NCBI GenBank assembly: GCA_963794605.1
Contig: CAWCEN010000004.1
Location: 434,001-498,000 of the forward strand
From: VAXT01 sp963794605
Lineage (GTDB): Bacteria; Actinomycetota; Thermoleophilia; Gaiellales; Gaiellaceae
Direction of reading: 5' to 3'
Length of the DNA: 64,000 nt
A program made the translations under genes and the position numbers. Position 1 is the stretch's first letter. Each line of letters opens with the position of its first letter. The notes under the pieces are model-generated. The model ran no database searches. It saw nothing but the letters and a program-made list of their open reading frames with translations, and had not been told where the DNA came from. Shown here piece by piece: positions 17,503-26,182 of this stretch.

Positions 17503-17973
17503 TCAGTGAACCAACGTCTCGAGAAGCAGTAGCACGGCGGTGCCGAGCGCTCCATCGATCGCGGCAAAGAGCCCGGCGCGGGGCCATGACCATCCGGCGC
17601 GACGGCCGGCGACCAGTGCCCACCCGGTGATCTGGAGGACGGCTGCACCGAGGGCGAGCTCGGCGCCCGTTTCCCGCGACCACACGCCGGCCCAGGCGAG
17701 GGCGAGGAAGGCCGTGGGAACAATGGCCGCTTCGACCAACGGCCACTCGCGACGGGCGACGACGAGAACGTCGCGACGCCGGAACCCCTCTCCTGCCGAG
17801 ATCTGCTCGCCGATGACCTCCGACCACCAGTGCGCGAGCCAGAAGACGAGGGCGGAGGCGAACGCCGTTGTCGTCATGACCCGCGCGTCTTGGCCGGCCT
17901 CGAAGGCGACGCCGACCACCGAGGCCACCAGGAACGAGCCGTAGACGGCGGCTCCGAACCGGACGTTACGCAC
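17503..17973 (-). CDS. Small polytopic membrane protein of unknown function
   Basis: The 156-residue protein has four hydrophobic segments (VYGSFLVASVVGVAFEAG, TTAFASALVFWLAHWW, VEAAIVPTAFLALAWAGVW and GLFAAIDGALGTAVLLLL) separated by short basic loops, with GEQISAGEGFRRRD in the first cytosolic loop. I do not recognise the family. GTG 17973 overlaps the end of the preceding small gene by 8 bases, so it is probably the last gene of the leftward operon starting at 22.7 kb. Confidence 0.6.
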   Translation of the reverse strand: MRNVRFGAAVYGSFLVASVVGVAFEAGQDARVMTTTAFASALVFWLAHWWSEVIGEQISAGEGFRRRDVLVVARREWPLVEAAIVPTAFLALAWAGVWSRETGAELALGAAVLQITGWALVAGRRAGWSWPRAGLFAAIDGALGTAVLLLLETLVH

Positions 17974-18192
17974 GGGTCGTCAGGGGCTGCATCTCGTCGA
18001 CTCCCGACCGGGCGGCCGGCGCCTCCGGCCGCCTCTCCTCCAACTCCTGCCGTGGCGGCGCTGCTTTCGCGGCCACCGCGTCCGGACCGGGGCGGGCCGC
18101 CACGAGAGGAGGCGTTTGCCGACGCCGGCGTACACGGCGAAGCCATGGGCGAGCTTGGAGGTGGCGTCGGCGCCGATAGGTGAATCGATCAC
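17966..18192 (-). CDS. Small hypothetical protein, apparent single-base frame break
   Basis: A leftward frame from GTG 18192 gives MIDSPIGADATSKLAHGF and AVYAGVGKRLL. Near 18110 the sensible coding frame moves to one ending at TAA 17966 with an acidic and Ala/Pro-rich tail (AAKAAPPRQELEERRPEAPA). Joined, this is about 75 residues. Codon third positions are strongly G/C in both parts. It lies 27 bases after the GtrA gene and overlaps the next start by 8 bases. Family unknown; reality of the gene is only moderately supported. Confidence 0.4.
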
Positions 18193-18219
18193 CGGCGCTA
18201 GCGGCTCCCCCAGGGGAAC

Positions 18220-18633
18220 TCACCGAGAAGCACGCCCGACGGGTGCGGAGCCTGGCTCGCGCAGCTGAAAGGTCCAGCGCTTGATCAGGACGAAAGCGAC
18301 CGGCGTGACGACGAGCAGCGCCAGCGCCTGCCCGAGCGTTGGGTGCACTCCGAACACTTCGACGAAAAACGTCAGCACGACCGCAGTCAGCGCAGCGACG
18401 AGCAGGCCGACCGCCAGGTAGCGCGCGTACGCGCTCCAAAAACCCAGGTGGCCGAGCCGGAACGTGAAGTAGCGATTGCCGACATACATGAGCGCGTTGG
18501 AGACGAGGTAGGCGACAACCGACGCGGCCGCGTACGGCGTTCCAGCTGCGTAGAGGGCCGCGAACGCGAGGAGGTTGACGGCGTAGCCCGCCGCTCCGAC
18601 AACGACAAACCGGGCAGGCTGGGCGACGTTCAC
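18220..18633 (-). CDS. GtrA-family membrane protein
   Basis: The 137-residue protein has the four-helix GtrA layout. FVVVGAAGYAVNLLAFAAL starts near residue 9, YLVSNALMYVGNRYFTFR near 42 carries the family's NxxxxF-like core, YLAVGLLVAALTAVVL near 72, and a C-terminal PVAFVLIKRWTFQ. GtrA proteins are linked to translocating polyprenyl-linked sugars during surface polysaccharide decoration. Its start overlaps the flavoprotein stop by 4 bases. Confidence 0.85.
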   Translation of the reverse strand: MNVAQPARFVVVGAAGYAVNLLAFAALYAAGTPYAAASVVAYLVSNALMYVGNRYFTFRLGHLGFWSAYARYLAVGLLVAALTAVVLTFFVEVFGVHPTLGQALALLVVTPVAFVLIKRWTFQLREPGSAPVGRASR

Positions 18634-19757
18634 GCCGCACTCAGGTAGCGGCTGACGGCCCCTGCAACCTTCGGAGCTTCCCGCCTGGCCTCCAACAGCT
18701 GGCCGCGGATCGTCTCCGTGTAGCCGCAGAAGAAGAGCCCGGGCGCGACGCCGGCACCGTTCTCGGAGCGTCGGGGATCGCCACGCTCGTCAACCGCGTC
18801 CGGGATGTCGAGGAAGCGCTCGAGGCCCTGTCTGAAACCGGTCGCGGCGACGACCGCGTCGAACGGCTCCTCGTCTCCGCCCGCGAACACCACGCCGCTC
18901 TCGGTCAGGCACTCGACGTTCCCACGGACGTCGATGGCGCCGGCCTTCAGCTGCTTCAGGAACCCGACATCGATCACGGCGGGCCGGCGCGCGGTGAACG
19001 GGCCCCAGGCGGCCGGGCCGATGCCGTACCGCCGGAGGTCGCCGGTCCCGACTCTGCGCATGGCCGCGGCAAGGCGGTCGGCAGGACCGGCTGGGAAGGG
19101 TGAGAGCGCGATCCCGAACAGCTGGACGGGCACGCCCAGGATCTGCCGCCTGACGATCGGCGGCGGCGTGCGCACTGCGACTGCCACGCGGTCGGCGCCC
19201 TGCTCGACGAGATCGGCCGCGATCTCGGCCCCGGTGTTCCCGAGCCCGACGACGAGCACCCGCTGACCGGCGAACGCGCGGCCCGACCGGTAGTCGACGG
19301 AGTGGAGCAGCTGCCCGCGATAGCCGCGGCTCCCCGGCCACTGGGGCGTGAAGGGCTCGTTGTACCGGCCCGTGGCGACCACGACGGCTCGCACGTTGTA
19401 CGCGCTCGCAGCGGACTCGACCAGCCAACCGCCGGGACGCGGACTCAAGCGCTCGACTGCAGCGCTCAGGCGCACGTCGAGCTCCAGGCGGGCTGCGTAG
19501 TCGCGCAGGTAGGCGGCGAACGCGTCCTTGGGTACGTACCTCGGCTGGTCGCGCGAGAGTCCGCGGTACGGAAGCCCCGAGAACCGCCGAACGGTGTGAA
19601 GGTGCAGGCGGTCGTAACGCCTCGCCCAACGCTCGCCTACCTGCGCGTCACGCTCGAGCAAGACCGGCGCGTGTCCGAGCTGCTCGAGGGCGGCGCCCGC
19701 GGCGAGCCCCGAGGCGCCCGCGCCGACGATCGCGATCTCCAGCTCAGCGGGAGGCAA
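18630..19757 (-). CDS. Flavin-containing monooxygenase-like NAD(P)/FAD oxidoreductase
   Basis: The protein of about 375 residues has a FAD Rossmann motif IAIVGAGASGLAAGAALEQLG at its very start, a second GxGxxG motif VLVVGLGNTGAEIAADL near 168 for NAD(P)H, and the late ATGFRQGLE motif typical of FMO/YUC-type monooxygenases. It probably oxygenates a hydrophobic substrate. The start is set at TTG 19757, 14 bases inside the upstream membrane-protein gene. A CTG five codons later is also possible. Translational coupling to the upstream gene is likely. Confidence 0.82.
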   Translation of the reverse strand: MPPAELEIAIVGAGASGLAAGAALEQLGHAPVLLERDAQVGERWARRYDRLHLHTVRRFSGLPYRGLSRDQPRYVPKDAFAAYLRDYAARLELDVRLSAAVERLSPRPGGWLVESAASAYNVRAVVVATGRYNEPFTPQWPGSRGYRGQLLHSVDYRSGRAFAGQRVLVVGLGNTGAEIAADLVEQGADRVAVAVRTPPPIVRRQILGVPVQLFGIALSPFPAGPADRLAAAMRRVGTGDLRRYGIGPAAWGPFTARRPAVIDVGFLKQLKAGAIDVRGNVECLTESGVVFAGGDEEPFDAVVAATGFRQGLERFLDIPDAVDERGDPRRSENGAGVAPGLFFCGYTETIRGQLLEARREAPKVAGAVSRYLSAA

Positions 19758-20265
19758 GGTAGGTCCCGTAGATGAAGACGAAGGCCGCGAGCACGACGTG
19801 GAAGACGATCGGGATGGCACCGCCGAACCAGCGCTCGCCCGGCTGCCGGCGCATTCGGACCGCGTAGCGAACCAGCATCGAGCCCGCGTAGAGGAAGCTG
19901 AAGCCGACTGCGAAGAGCCCGAGTCCGCGGTGCGGCTCGGCGAGGAATCCGTCGTCTGCGAGCAAGGAGAGGGAGATCCAGCTCATCACCGCGAGCAGGA
20001 CGAGCTGGATCGGGAGCAGCAGCCGGTACGGCATCAGGTTCCAGCGATCCATCGGCGGCAGCCAGCGCGGCGCCGCGCGGCGCACGACGAGCTGGCCGGC
20101 CACGCGCACGGCGAAGAGGACGGTGAACAGCACGAGGAAGGCGCCGGCGGTCTCGGCAGACACGTCGCTGCCGCCCTCCGTCCGGCGCAGGAAGTCCACG
20201 ACGGCGGCGATCGTGACGACCAGGGTCGCAACCAGCAGGACGTTGGTAGCCGGCGGCGAGCTCAT
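19744..20265 (-). CDS. Polytopic membrane protein of unknown function
   Basis: The 173-residue protein has five hydrophobic segments: near residues 8-24 (NVLLVATLVVTIAAVVDF), 42-58 (FLVLFTVLFAVRVAGQLV), 80-98 (LLLPIQLVLLAVMSWISL), 115-135 (LFAVGFSFLYAGSMLVRY) and 150-170 (IPIVFHVVLAAFVFIYGTY). The topology resembles small membrane partners of redox enzymes, but no heme-ligand pattern is clear. Start ATG 20265 overlaps the preceding hydrolase stop by 4 bases. Confidence 0.68.
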   Translation of the reverse strand: MSSPPATNVLLVATLVVTIAAVVDFLRRTEGGSDVSAETAGAFLVLFTVLFAVRVAGQLVVRRAAPRWLPPMDRWNLMPYRLLLPIQLVLLAVMSWISLSLLADDGFLAEPHRGLGLFAVGFSFLYAGSMLVRYAVRMRRQPGERWFGGAIPIVFHVVLAAFVFIYGTYLASR

Positions 20266-21344
20266 GGTCCGACGGCGGCGGCCAGCCCGCGTACGACGAA
20301 GCGCTGGAAGCTCCGGAACTCGGCGAAGCGCGCGAGCGAAGGCCTCGTGTGGTCGAGGGCGCCGGTGACCGTGAGGTGCACGTTCGGCAGCGACCGGGCG
20401 AGCGCCTCCGCCTCGCCGAGCGGGAAGTACTCGTCGTGAGGAGGGACGACGACCTCGATCGGGGCACGCAGCTTGTCAGCGACGCCGAGTGGCGAGAGGT
20501 CCTCCAGCAGCTCGAGCATCGCGGAAGGCAGTGCGTCGAAGAGGTCTCGGAAGCGGTCGGGATCGCGGTTCTCGAGGAGGTCGATCACCGCTCGTGCCTC
20601 GGGCCCGAGCTCGGCAGCCCGACGCGGCAGCTCGACCAGCGGATCGGCCGCCTCTCGGTCGATCGCGTCGAGCTCGGCGAGCAGCCGCTCGCGCTCGTCG
20701 CCCGGCGGCAGACAGGAGACGAGCGAGCGGGCGATCACGCTCTTGTGGAGCTCGGTCACCTGGTGCGGCTCGAAGACCGTGTCATCGTCGTAGACGCACG
20801 TCGTGGTCAGGCACACCAGCTTCGGAAGGTCGGCGTACGGCGCCACGGCCGCGACGACCGACACGCGGCTCGCGAGCTCGGGCCTGCCGGCCGTCACCAC
20901 TGCGAGGCCCGCGCCCGTCGAGGCGCCGATGAGGGCGACGCGTCCTCCCTTCACGTCGGGCCGCTCGGTTGCGTAGCGGACGACGGCGGCCGCCGCGTCG
21001 AGCGTTCGCCTCGTCACCGCCCCCTCGCCGAGGCCCGGAATGTCGGGCACGACGACGAGGAAGCCTGCCCGCGCGAGTCCGCGGGCGAGCCGCCAGACGA
21101 CCGGCTCCCGCCGCCGGAGCGGGTGGGCGCCGTTGATGAACAGCCAGGCGGGCCAGGGCCCCCGTCCGGGAGGGTGGAGGACATCGAGAGCCACCCCGTC
21201 GACGTCCAGACTCTCGACGCGTGGCTTTCGAGTCAGCCGCTTGACGACGGGGGCGACCACCGGCGGATGAAGGACGACGGCCAGGAGCACGAGACCGCGG
21301 CGCCTGGCGTCGAGTGACGCGCGCAGCCCGACTCCGTCAGTGGG
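20262..21344 (-). CDS. Alpha/beta hydrolase
   Basis: The 360-residue protein has an N-terminal hydrophobic stretch (RGLVLLAVVLHPPVVAPVV) that could act as a membrane anchor. The hydrolase core follows: AWLFINGAHPLR (oxyanion region), VPDIPGLGEG, the nucleophile elbow ALIGASTGAGLAV near residue 173, VVVPPHDEYFP (acid region) and TGALDHTRP (catalytic His). The start at ATG 21344 overlaps the oxidase stop by 8 bases. An ester or lipid substrate is plausible given the surrounding redox and membrane genes; this is inference. Confidence 0.78.
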   Translation of the reverse strand, partial: PTDGVGLRASLDARRRGLVLLAVVLHPPVVAPVVKRLTRKPRVESLDVDGVALDVLHPPGRGPWPAWLFINGAHPLRRREPVVWRLARGLARAGFLVVVPDIPGLGEGAVTRRTLDAAAAVVRYATERPDVKGGRVALIGASTGAGLAVVTAGRPELASRVSVVAAVAPYADLPKLVCLTTTCVYDDDTVFEPHQVTELHKSVIARSLVSCLPPGDERERLLAELDAIDREAADPLVELPRRAAELGPEARAVIDLLENRDPDRFRDLFDALPSAMLELLEDLSPLGVADKLRAPIEVVVPPHDEYFPLGEAEALARSLPNVHLTVTGALDHTRPSLARFAEFRSFQRFVVRGLAAAVGP

Positions 21345-22716
21345 CATCGTCCTCGAGCAGCCGCACATGGTGGCGGTACCAGTCGCTCTGGAAGACACCG
21401 TCCGGGTCCCTCGCACGCTTGTGCTCGAGGAACTCGCGGAACTGCGGGTAGCAGCTCTCCACCTGGTCTCGGCGCGCCCACCGGTGGTACGTCAGGAAGT
21501 AGCTGCCGCCGAGCTCGACCGCGCGGTCGATGAGGCTCCGGAATGCAGCGGCCGAGCGCTCGATCGCTTCGGGCGTGTGGTCGGTGTGCAGGTTGAAGAT
21601 CACGCAGGCCCAAGGCTCTCGCGCCCACGCGAGGAAGCTCTCGTCGTCGCGCTCGATCAGGCGGACGGTGCCGTAGATGACGTCGACGCGGGTCTCCCTG
21701 AAGTCCTCGGCCACCGCGCCCATGAAGTCGGCCAGCCGGTCGCGCGGCACGTACAGCTCACTGATCATCTCGGTCGCCCGCCCGCCGCCGAGCGCCTCGT
21801 CGAGCGCTCGGTGGTAGTCGTCGATGTACTCGGCGGACTGGTGGGCGTCGGACCAGTAGAGCTGGCCCGACGTCGCCAGGTAGTGCGCGGCGTAGCGTTC
21901 GAACGCCTCTGCCTTGTTCGTATGCGTCAGGTAGAGCAGCGCCCGCCAGTCGTCGATCGTGAGCGCGCGCTGGCCCTCCGGAATCGGGTCGTCGTCCGCG
22001 ACAGGGCGGTAGCAGGAGAAGACGCCGCGCCTGAGGAAGCTCTCGCCCTCCGGGTCGATCGCGAACTGGAAGTCGCCGTACAGGAAGCCGTCCGCGATCC
22101 GTTCGTCGAAGGCCTGCATCAGCCCGTCGAGCTCGCGCACCTCGACGACGCGCTCGAGCTTCCGCCGTGGCATCAGCCGTAGCCGGAGCGAGTAGACCGC
22201 ACCGAAGAGGCCGTAACCGCCGGCCACCAGCGCAAACAGGTCGGCGTTCTCGTCGCGGCTGCAGTTTCGCAGCTCGCCGTCGGGACCGATGAGCGTCAGC
22301 GATTCGACGTCAGAGACGATCGGCTTCATCGTGAGGCCGCGGCCGTGTCCGTTCGCCGAGAAGGCGCCGCCGAGAGAGAGCCGGTCGGCTCCGGTCTGCT
22401 TCTGCCGGTAGCCCCACGCGGTCGGTCGGAGGTAGTCCAGGAGGGCGGGCCACTGGATCCCTGCTTCGACCTCGACGATGCCGGCCTCCGCGTCGAAGCC
22501 GAGAACTCGCCCGAGCATGCGGGTGTCGAGGAGGACGCCGTCGCTGCAGAACTGCTGGCCGCCCATCGCGTGACGTCCGCCGGCGATGGCCACGGGAAGG
22601 CTGCGGGAGCGGGCCGATCGCACAGCGTCGACGAGGGCGTCGAGCGATTCCACGGTGACCACCTCGCGAACGGTGGTCTCGTTCAGCTGCGAGTGGATGT
22701 CGTTGACGACGGGCAT
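21337..22716 (-). CDS. FAD-binding oxidoreductase, vanillyl-alcohol-oxidase/GlcD-type
   Basis: The 459-residue protein has the PCMH-type FAD domain: VTVESLDALVDAVRSARS, PVAIAGGRHAMGGQ near residue 46, TGADRLSLGGAFSANGHGRG near 107 and GGYGLFGAVYSLRLRL near 168. C-terminal YFLTYHRWARRDQVESCYP fits the oxidase family's substrate-side domain. A His or Cys for covalent flavin attachment is not certain (the GGRHAMGG His is a candidate). The GGGGGG upstream favours ATG 22716 over GTG 22725. This is the first gene of a seven-gene leftward operon. Confidence 0.83.
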   Translation of the reverse strand: MPVVNDIHSQLNETTVREVVTVESLDALVDAVRSARSRSLPVAIAGGRHAMGGQQFCSDGVLLDTRMLGRVLGFDAEAGIVEVEAGIQWPALLDYLRPTAWGYRQKQTGADRLSLGGAFSANGHGRGLTMKPIVSDVESLTLIGPDGELRNCSRDENADLFALVAGGYGLFGAVYSLRLRLMPRRKLERVVEVRELDGLMQAFDERIADGFLYGDFQFAIDPEGESFLRRGVFSCYRPVADDDPIPEGQRALTIDDWRALLYLTHTNKAEAFERYAAHYLATSGQLYWSDAHQSAEYIDDYHRALDEALGGGRATEMISELYVPRDRLADFMGAVAEDFRETRVDVIYGTVRLIERDDESFLAWAREPWACVIFNLHTDHTPEAIERSAAAFRSLIDRAVELGGSYFLTYHRWARRDQVESCYPQFREFLEHKRARDPDGVFQSDWYRHHVRLLEDDAH

Positions 22717-22766
22717 CTCATCCACCCCCCGGCTTGGATCGTCTCACGCCGACGCGGTCGAAGGAA

Positions 22767-22809
22767 ATCGCACCTTGGAGGTCGCGGGATCGAGTCCGGC
22801 TAGCTCCAT
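22767..22809 (+). repeat. Degenerate copy of the tRNA-Ala 3' half (possible attachment-site remnant)
   Basis: By eye, 38 of 43 bases match the tRNA-Ala gene from its anticodon loop to the 3' end (14062-14104), in the same orientation. The last 14 bases (CCGGCTAGCTCCAT) are identical. The T-loop has ATCGAGT instead of TTCGAGC and the T-stem has one mismatch, so it is not a working tRNA. No 5' half is present. Such duplicated tRNA ends often mark the far edge of an integrated element. Confidence 0.6.
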
Positions 22810-22819
22810 ATTCCCGAGA

Positions 22820-23708
22820 TCACACGGGCTGGAGCAGCCACCGGATGCGCTCGGCGACGAGGTCCGGGTGCCCGATATCGACCGACATCCTCCTCGACGA
22901 CGACTTCCGCGCCCTGCACGTTCTTCGCGAGCCATTCACCGTGCCGCCTGGGGACGAGGACATCGCTGTCACCGTAGATGACCCGGGTCGGAACTCGGAT
23001 CTCGGAGACTTCGAAACCCCAGGGAGCCAGAAAGGCGAGGTCATCGTCTACCAACCCCCACACACCGTTCCGGAACGCCTCGTTGATTGCCGCGCGGGTC
23101 GGGTCATGACGCTCGGGCCGGTCTAGCTCGGCGCGGTCGGACTCCGGGAGCGCCCAGTCGTCGAGCAGCGTGGCTGGATCAGTCGCGACGCGCTCCAGCA
23201 TCATCGCGGCCAGACGCTCGAGCTCGGCCACATGGGCCGGCCCACCCTCGAGCGCAACCTCGGTCAACCGGATGTTCTCCGGGTCCATGCCGTCCGACCA
23301 GTTGAAGTCGGGTATGTCGTACGGTGCCGGGGACACCGAGCAAGCGGCCCGCGTCACTCGATCCGGTAGACGAGCGGCCACGGCAAGCGCATGCGGGCCC
23401 CCACCGGAGCCTCCCGTCACGGCAATCCGCTCGATGCCGAGCGCGTCGGCGATCGCAGCAACGTCTCCGACGCACGACACGACACGTCGACCGGGATCTC
23501 GGTCCGACCCGCCGTAGCCCGGCCGGTCATAGGTGATGACTCTCGCTCCGGCCCGCGAGTACTCGCTCTCGTCGAAGTGACGCGAGAACCGCGAGCCGGG
23601 GCTCCCGTGCAGCAAGAAGACCGGAAAACCATCTGCATCACCCCACTCCGCGACTATCAGCGTCCGCCCATCGGCCGCGAGCACCGATCGTCCATCACGT
23701 GGAGACAT
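22820..23708 (-). CDS. Alpha/beta hydrolase, apparent frame break near the C-terminus
   Basis: The protein starts ADGRTLIVAEWGDADG and has the hydrolase landmarks LLHGSPGSRFSR near residue 33, YDRPGYGGSD near 59, the nucleophile elbow VTGGSGGGPHAL near 96 and VIYGDSDVLVP near 239. The continuous frame ends in an implausible basic tail. Shifting one base near 22885 gives the expected ending (HPDLVAERIRWLLQPV) with stop at 22820. The 889-base span is one base off a multiple of three, in line with a single indel. Typical length is about 295 residues; substrate unknown. Confidence 0.78.
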
Positions 23709-23750
23709 GCTCAGCTCAGCGACCTTCGGATCGAGGGTGCCCCATGCTGC

Positions 23751-24929
23751 TCACGCGGCGGACTGGAGTGAACGGTCCACGGCGTCGGGCGACAGAACGT
23801 GCTCGATGGCCATGGTCGCCGCTCCGATCACGCCTGCCCGGTCGCCGAGACGACTCGGGACGATGCGCAGATCGCGCGTCGCAAGCGGGAGCGAGCGACT
23901 GAAGATCCCCTCGCGCACACCGGCCAGAAGCTGCGCATGGGCCTCGGCGATGTCACCGCCGATGACGATCACCGCTGGATTGAAGAAGTTGACCGTGCCG
24001 GCAAGCACTTCGCCCAACGTCCGACCGGCGTCGCGCACCATCCGGATTGCGCCCGCGTGGCCGCCTTGGACGAGCCTGACGACATCGCGGCTTCGGGCAG
24101 CGTCCTCACCCGCCGCGGCCAGTCTCTGCGCGAGCGCCTGGCCCCCGGCGACCGCTTCGAGGCAGCCGACGTTTCCGCAGCGACAGATGACGTCTTCCCG
24201 ACTCGTGGCCCGGATGTGGCCGATGTCTCCGGCCGCTCCGCGAGCCCCCCGGTGGATGTGTCCGTCGGCGACGATGCCGCAACCGATGCCGGTACCGACC
24301 TTGATCAACAGCAGATGCTCGGTCTCGGGCCAATGCATCCGGTGCTCGCCGCGAGCCATGATGTTGACGTCGTTGTCGACGAGCACCGGCGCGCTGTAGC
24401 GGCTGGCGAACCACTCGGGGATCGGGAAGTGGTCCCAGCCGGGCATGATCGGCGGGTTGACGGGCCGCCCGCTCTCGAACTCGACGGGCCCCGGCACGCC
24501 GATGCCGATCCCCTGCACGTCTTCAGTTGAGCGACCGACTTCGTCCAAGAGCTCTGTGAAGCGCTCGGCTACCCACGCGAGGGCGTGCTCCGGCCCCGAC
24601 GCGATGTCGAGGTCGGAGGTCCGCTCGGCCAGCGGGGTACCGACGAGGTTGCTCACCGCCACCCGAGCATGTGTAGCTCCGAGGTCGGCGACCAGGACGA
24701 CCCCCGCGTCGCGATTGAACGCCAGTACGGTCGCCGGGCGGCCGCCGGTGGAGGGGTTGCCGCCGGCCTCGTAGACGAGCTGCTGCTCCAGGAGTGCGTC
24801 AACACGTTGCGCGACGGTCGAGCGCGCGAGCCCGGTCGCCCTGGCAAGGTCGGCTCGCGTCACCGCGACCTCTTCCCGGATCAGGCGCAGGAGCGCCCCG
24901 GCGCTGGTCGGCGACGAGTTCGTTGCCAT
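23751..24929 (-). CDS. ROK-family transcriptional repressor (NagC/XylR type)
   Basis: The 392-residue protein has an N-terminal winged helix (VTRADLARATGLARSTVAQRV, near residues 23-43) followed by a sugar-kinase-like ROK domain: VLVADLGATHARVAVS near 76, GIGVPGPVE near 126, the active-site-like LVDNDVNIMARGEH near 174 and the zinc site CRCGNVGCLEAVAGG near 227. Such proteins repress sugar operons and release DNA on binding a sugar. It is divergent from the sugar transport and catabolism operon across an 86-base interval, so it very likely regulates that operon and itself. Confidence 0.9.
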   Translation of the reverse strand: MATNSSPTSAGALLRLIREEVAVTRADLARATGLARSTVAQRVDALLEQQLVYEAGGNPSTGGRPATVLAFNRDAGVVLVADLGATHARVAVSNLVGTPLAERTSDLDIASGPEHALAWVAERFTELLDEVGRSTEDVQGIGIGVPGPVEFESGRPVNPPIMPGWDHFPIPEWFASRYSAPVLVDNDVNIMARGEHRMHWPETEHLLLIKVGTGIGCGIVADGHIHRGARGAAGDIGHIRATSREDVICRCGNVGCLEAVAGGQALAQRLAAAGEDAARSRDVVRLVQGGHAGAIRMVRDAGRTLGEVLAGTVNFFNPAVIVIGGDIAEAHAQLLAGVREGIFSRSLPLATRDLRIVPSRLGDRAGVIGAATMAIEHVLSPDAVDRSLQSAA

Positions 24930-24976
24930 CCCGGTGAAAGTAAAGCATGGAGTGGACGAAGTACGCCAGCTTTTGC

Positions 24977-25005
24977 TTGACAGTTGGACTAAGCCGTGTT
25001 TAGGT
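24977..25005 (+). promoter_or_regulatory. Sigma70-like promoter of the sugar operon with overlapping CTAA/TTAG inverted motif
   Basis: TTGACA (24977-24982) and TTAGGT (25000-25005) are 17 bases apart. The spacer and -10 contain GGACTAA and TTTAGGTTC, an imperfect inverted repeat similar in style to ROK-family operators. The expected transcript start is only a few bases before ATG 25016, so the message may be nearly leaderless. Confidence 0.6.
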
Positions 25006-25015
25006 TCACTCGCTG

Positions 25016-26182
25016 ATGCCTCTCCGAGTGGCGATCGCGGGTACCGGATTCATCGGCAGGGTGCATGCGCGGTCGGCGCGGCTTGCGGGCGCACAGCTGG
25101 TGGGGATTGCGGCTTCGTCACGGGAATCAGCCCTGGCTGCGGCCACTGAGCTCGGTGCCGACCGGGCCTTCGACTCCGCTGAGGACCTCGTGCGTGACCC
25201 CGATGTCGACGTCGTTCACATCTGCACGCCGAACCACTTGCACGTTCCGCTCTCCGAGGCAGCTTTGGCGGCAGGCAAGCACGTCATCTGCGAGAAGCCC
25301 CTGGCCCCCGACGCGAACGCCGCGAGACACCTCCTCGGCATCGCCGCCGAAACGGGATTGCTCGCCGGCGTTCCATTCGTCTACCGCTACTACCCGACGG
25401 TGCGCGAGGCCCGCGAGCTCGTCGGCAGCGGACGGACCGGACCGATTCGCCTTCTGCACGGCACCTACCTCCAGGATTGGCTCCTGAGGCCCGATGACGA
25501 CAACTGGCGGGTGGACGAGCGGCTGGGCGGGCCGTCGCGGGCGTTCGCGGACATCGGCTCGCACTGGTGCGACCTGGCCGAGTTCGTTTCCGGCCAGCGC
25601 ATCGCTCGCCTGTCGGCAAGCCTGCTCACGGCGGTGCCCGAGCGGGTTGGCGCCACCGGCCGCCGGGCATTCGAGGCCGGCGGCGACGGGGGTGGCACTC
25701 AGCGTGTCACGACCGAGGACGCCGCGATCGTCCAGTTCGAGACCGATGCCGGTGCGGTTGGCTCAGTCGTCGTCAGCCAGATCTCGGCAGGCCGCAAGAA
25801 CCGGCTGTGGATCGAGCTCGACGGCGCCGAGCAGGCGCTCGCGTTCGACCAGGAGAACCCCGAAACGCTCTGGTGCGGGAGTCGCGACGAGCTGAGGATC
25901 CTTCGCCGCGATCCGGCGACCCTTTCCCCGTCGGCCGCGCGCCTCGCCTTCCTTCCCGGGGGACACCCCCAGGGCTACGCGGATTGCTTCGACGCGTTCG
26001 TGGCCGACTTCTACGAGGGGGTCCGGAGCGGTTCCGTTCCCGACGGAATGCCGACGTTCTCCGACGGCCTGCGCGCCGCGCTGATCACGGACGCGGTCCT
26101 GGCCTCCTCCCGTGAGCAGCGCTGGGTCGACGTGGCGGTGAGCGAGAGGACCGCAGTCGATCCCCGCGCGGTGGCGACGTGA
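25016..26182 (+). CDS. Gfo/Idh/MocA-family NAD(P)-dependent oxidoreductase
   Basis: The 388-residue protein starts with the Rossmann motif VAIAGTGFIGRVHARS and has CTPNHLHVPLSEAAL near residue 66 and the signature GKHVICEKPLAPD near 85. The C-terminal substrate domain includes ADIGSHWCDLAEFV near 179. Family members oxidise sugars, inositols or sugar acids. It is the first gene of a five-gene operon whose other members are an isomerase and a sugar ABC importer, so it probably acts on the imported sugar. Its stop overlaps the next start by 4 bases (GTGA). No strong Shine-Dalgarno is seen. Confidence 0.88.
   Translation: MPLRVAIAGTGFIGRVHARSARLAGAQLVGIAASSRESALAAATELGADRAFDSAEDLVRDPDVDVVHICTPNHLHVPLSEAALAAGKHVICEKPLAPDANAARHLLGIAAETGLLAGVPFVYRYYPTVREARELVGSGRTGPIRLLHGTYLQDWLLRPDDDNWRVDERLGGPSRAFADIGSHWCDLAEFVSGQRIARLSASLLTAVPERVGATGRRAFEAGGDGGGTQRVTTEDAAIVQFETDAGAVGSVVVSQISAGRKNRLWIELDGAEQALAFDQENPETLWCGSRDELRILRRDPATLSPSAARLAFLPGGHPQGYADCFDAFVADFYEGVRSGSVPDGMPTFSDGLRAALITDAVLASSREQRWVDVAVSERTAVDPRAVAT

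Noticed and set aside
20349..21317. Rightward open frame of 322 codons
   Set aside because: It is antisense to the alpha/beta hydrolase gene, whose motifs are clear; composition is Arg/Glu-rich shadow type.
14104..22766. Integrase, transposase or phage genes in the candidate island
   Set aside because: I looked for tyrosine recombinase, transposase and phage structural motifs on both strands and found none, so no mobile element is annotated.
22744..22981. Short open frames on both strands over the tRNA-like fragment
   Set aside because: They have typical tRNA-antisense composition and overlap the hydrolase end; no start signals.
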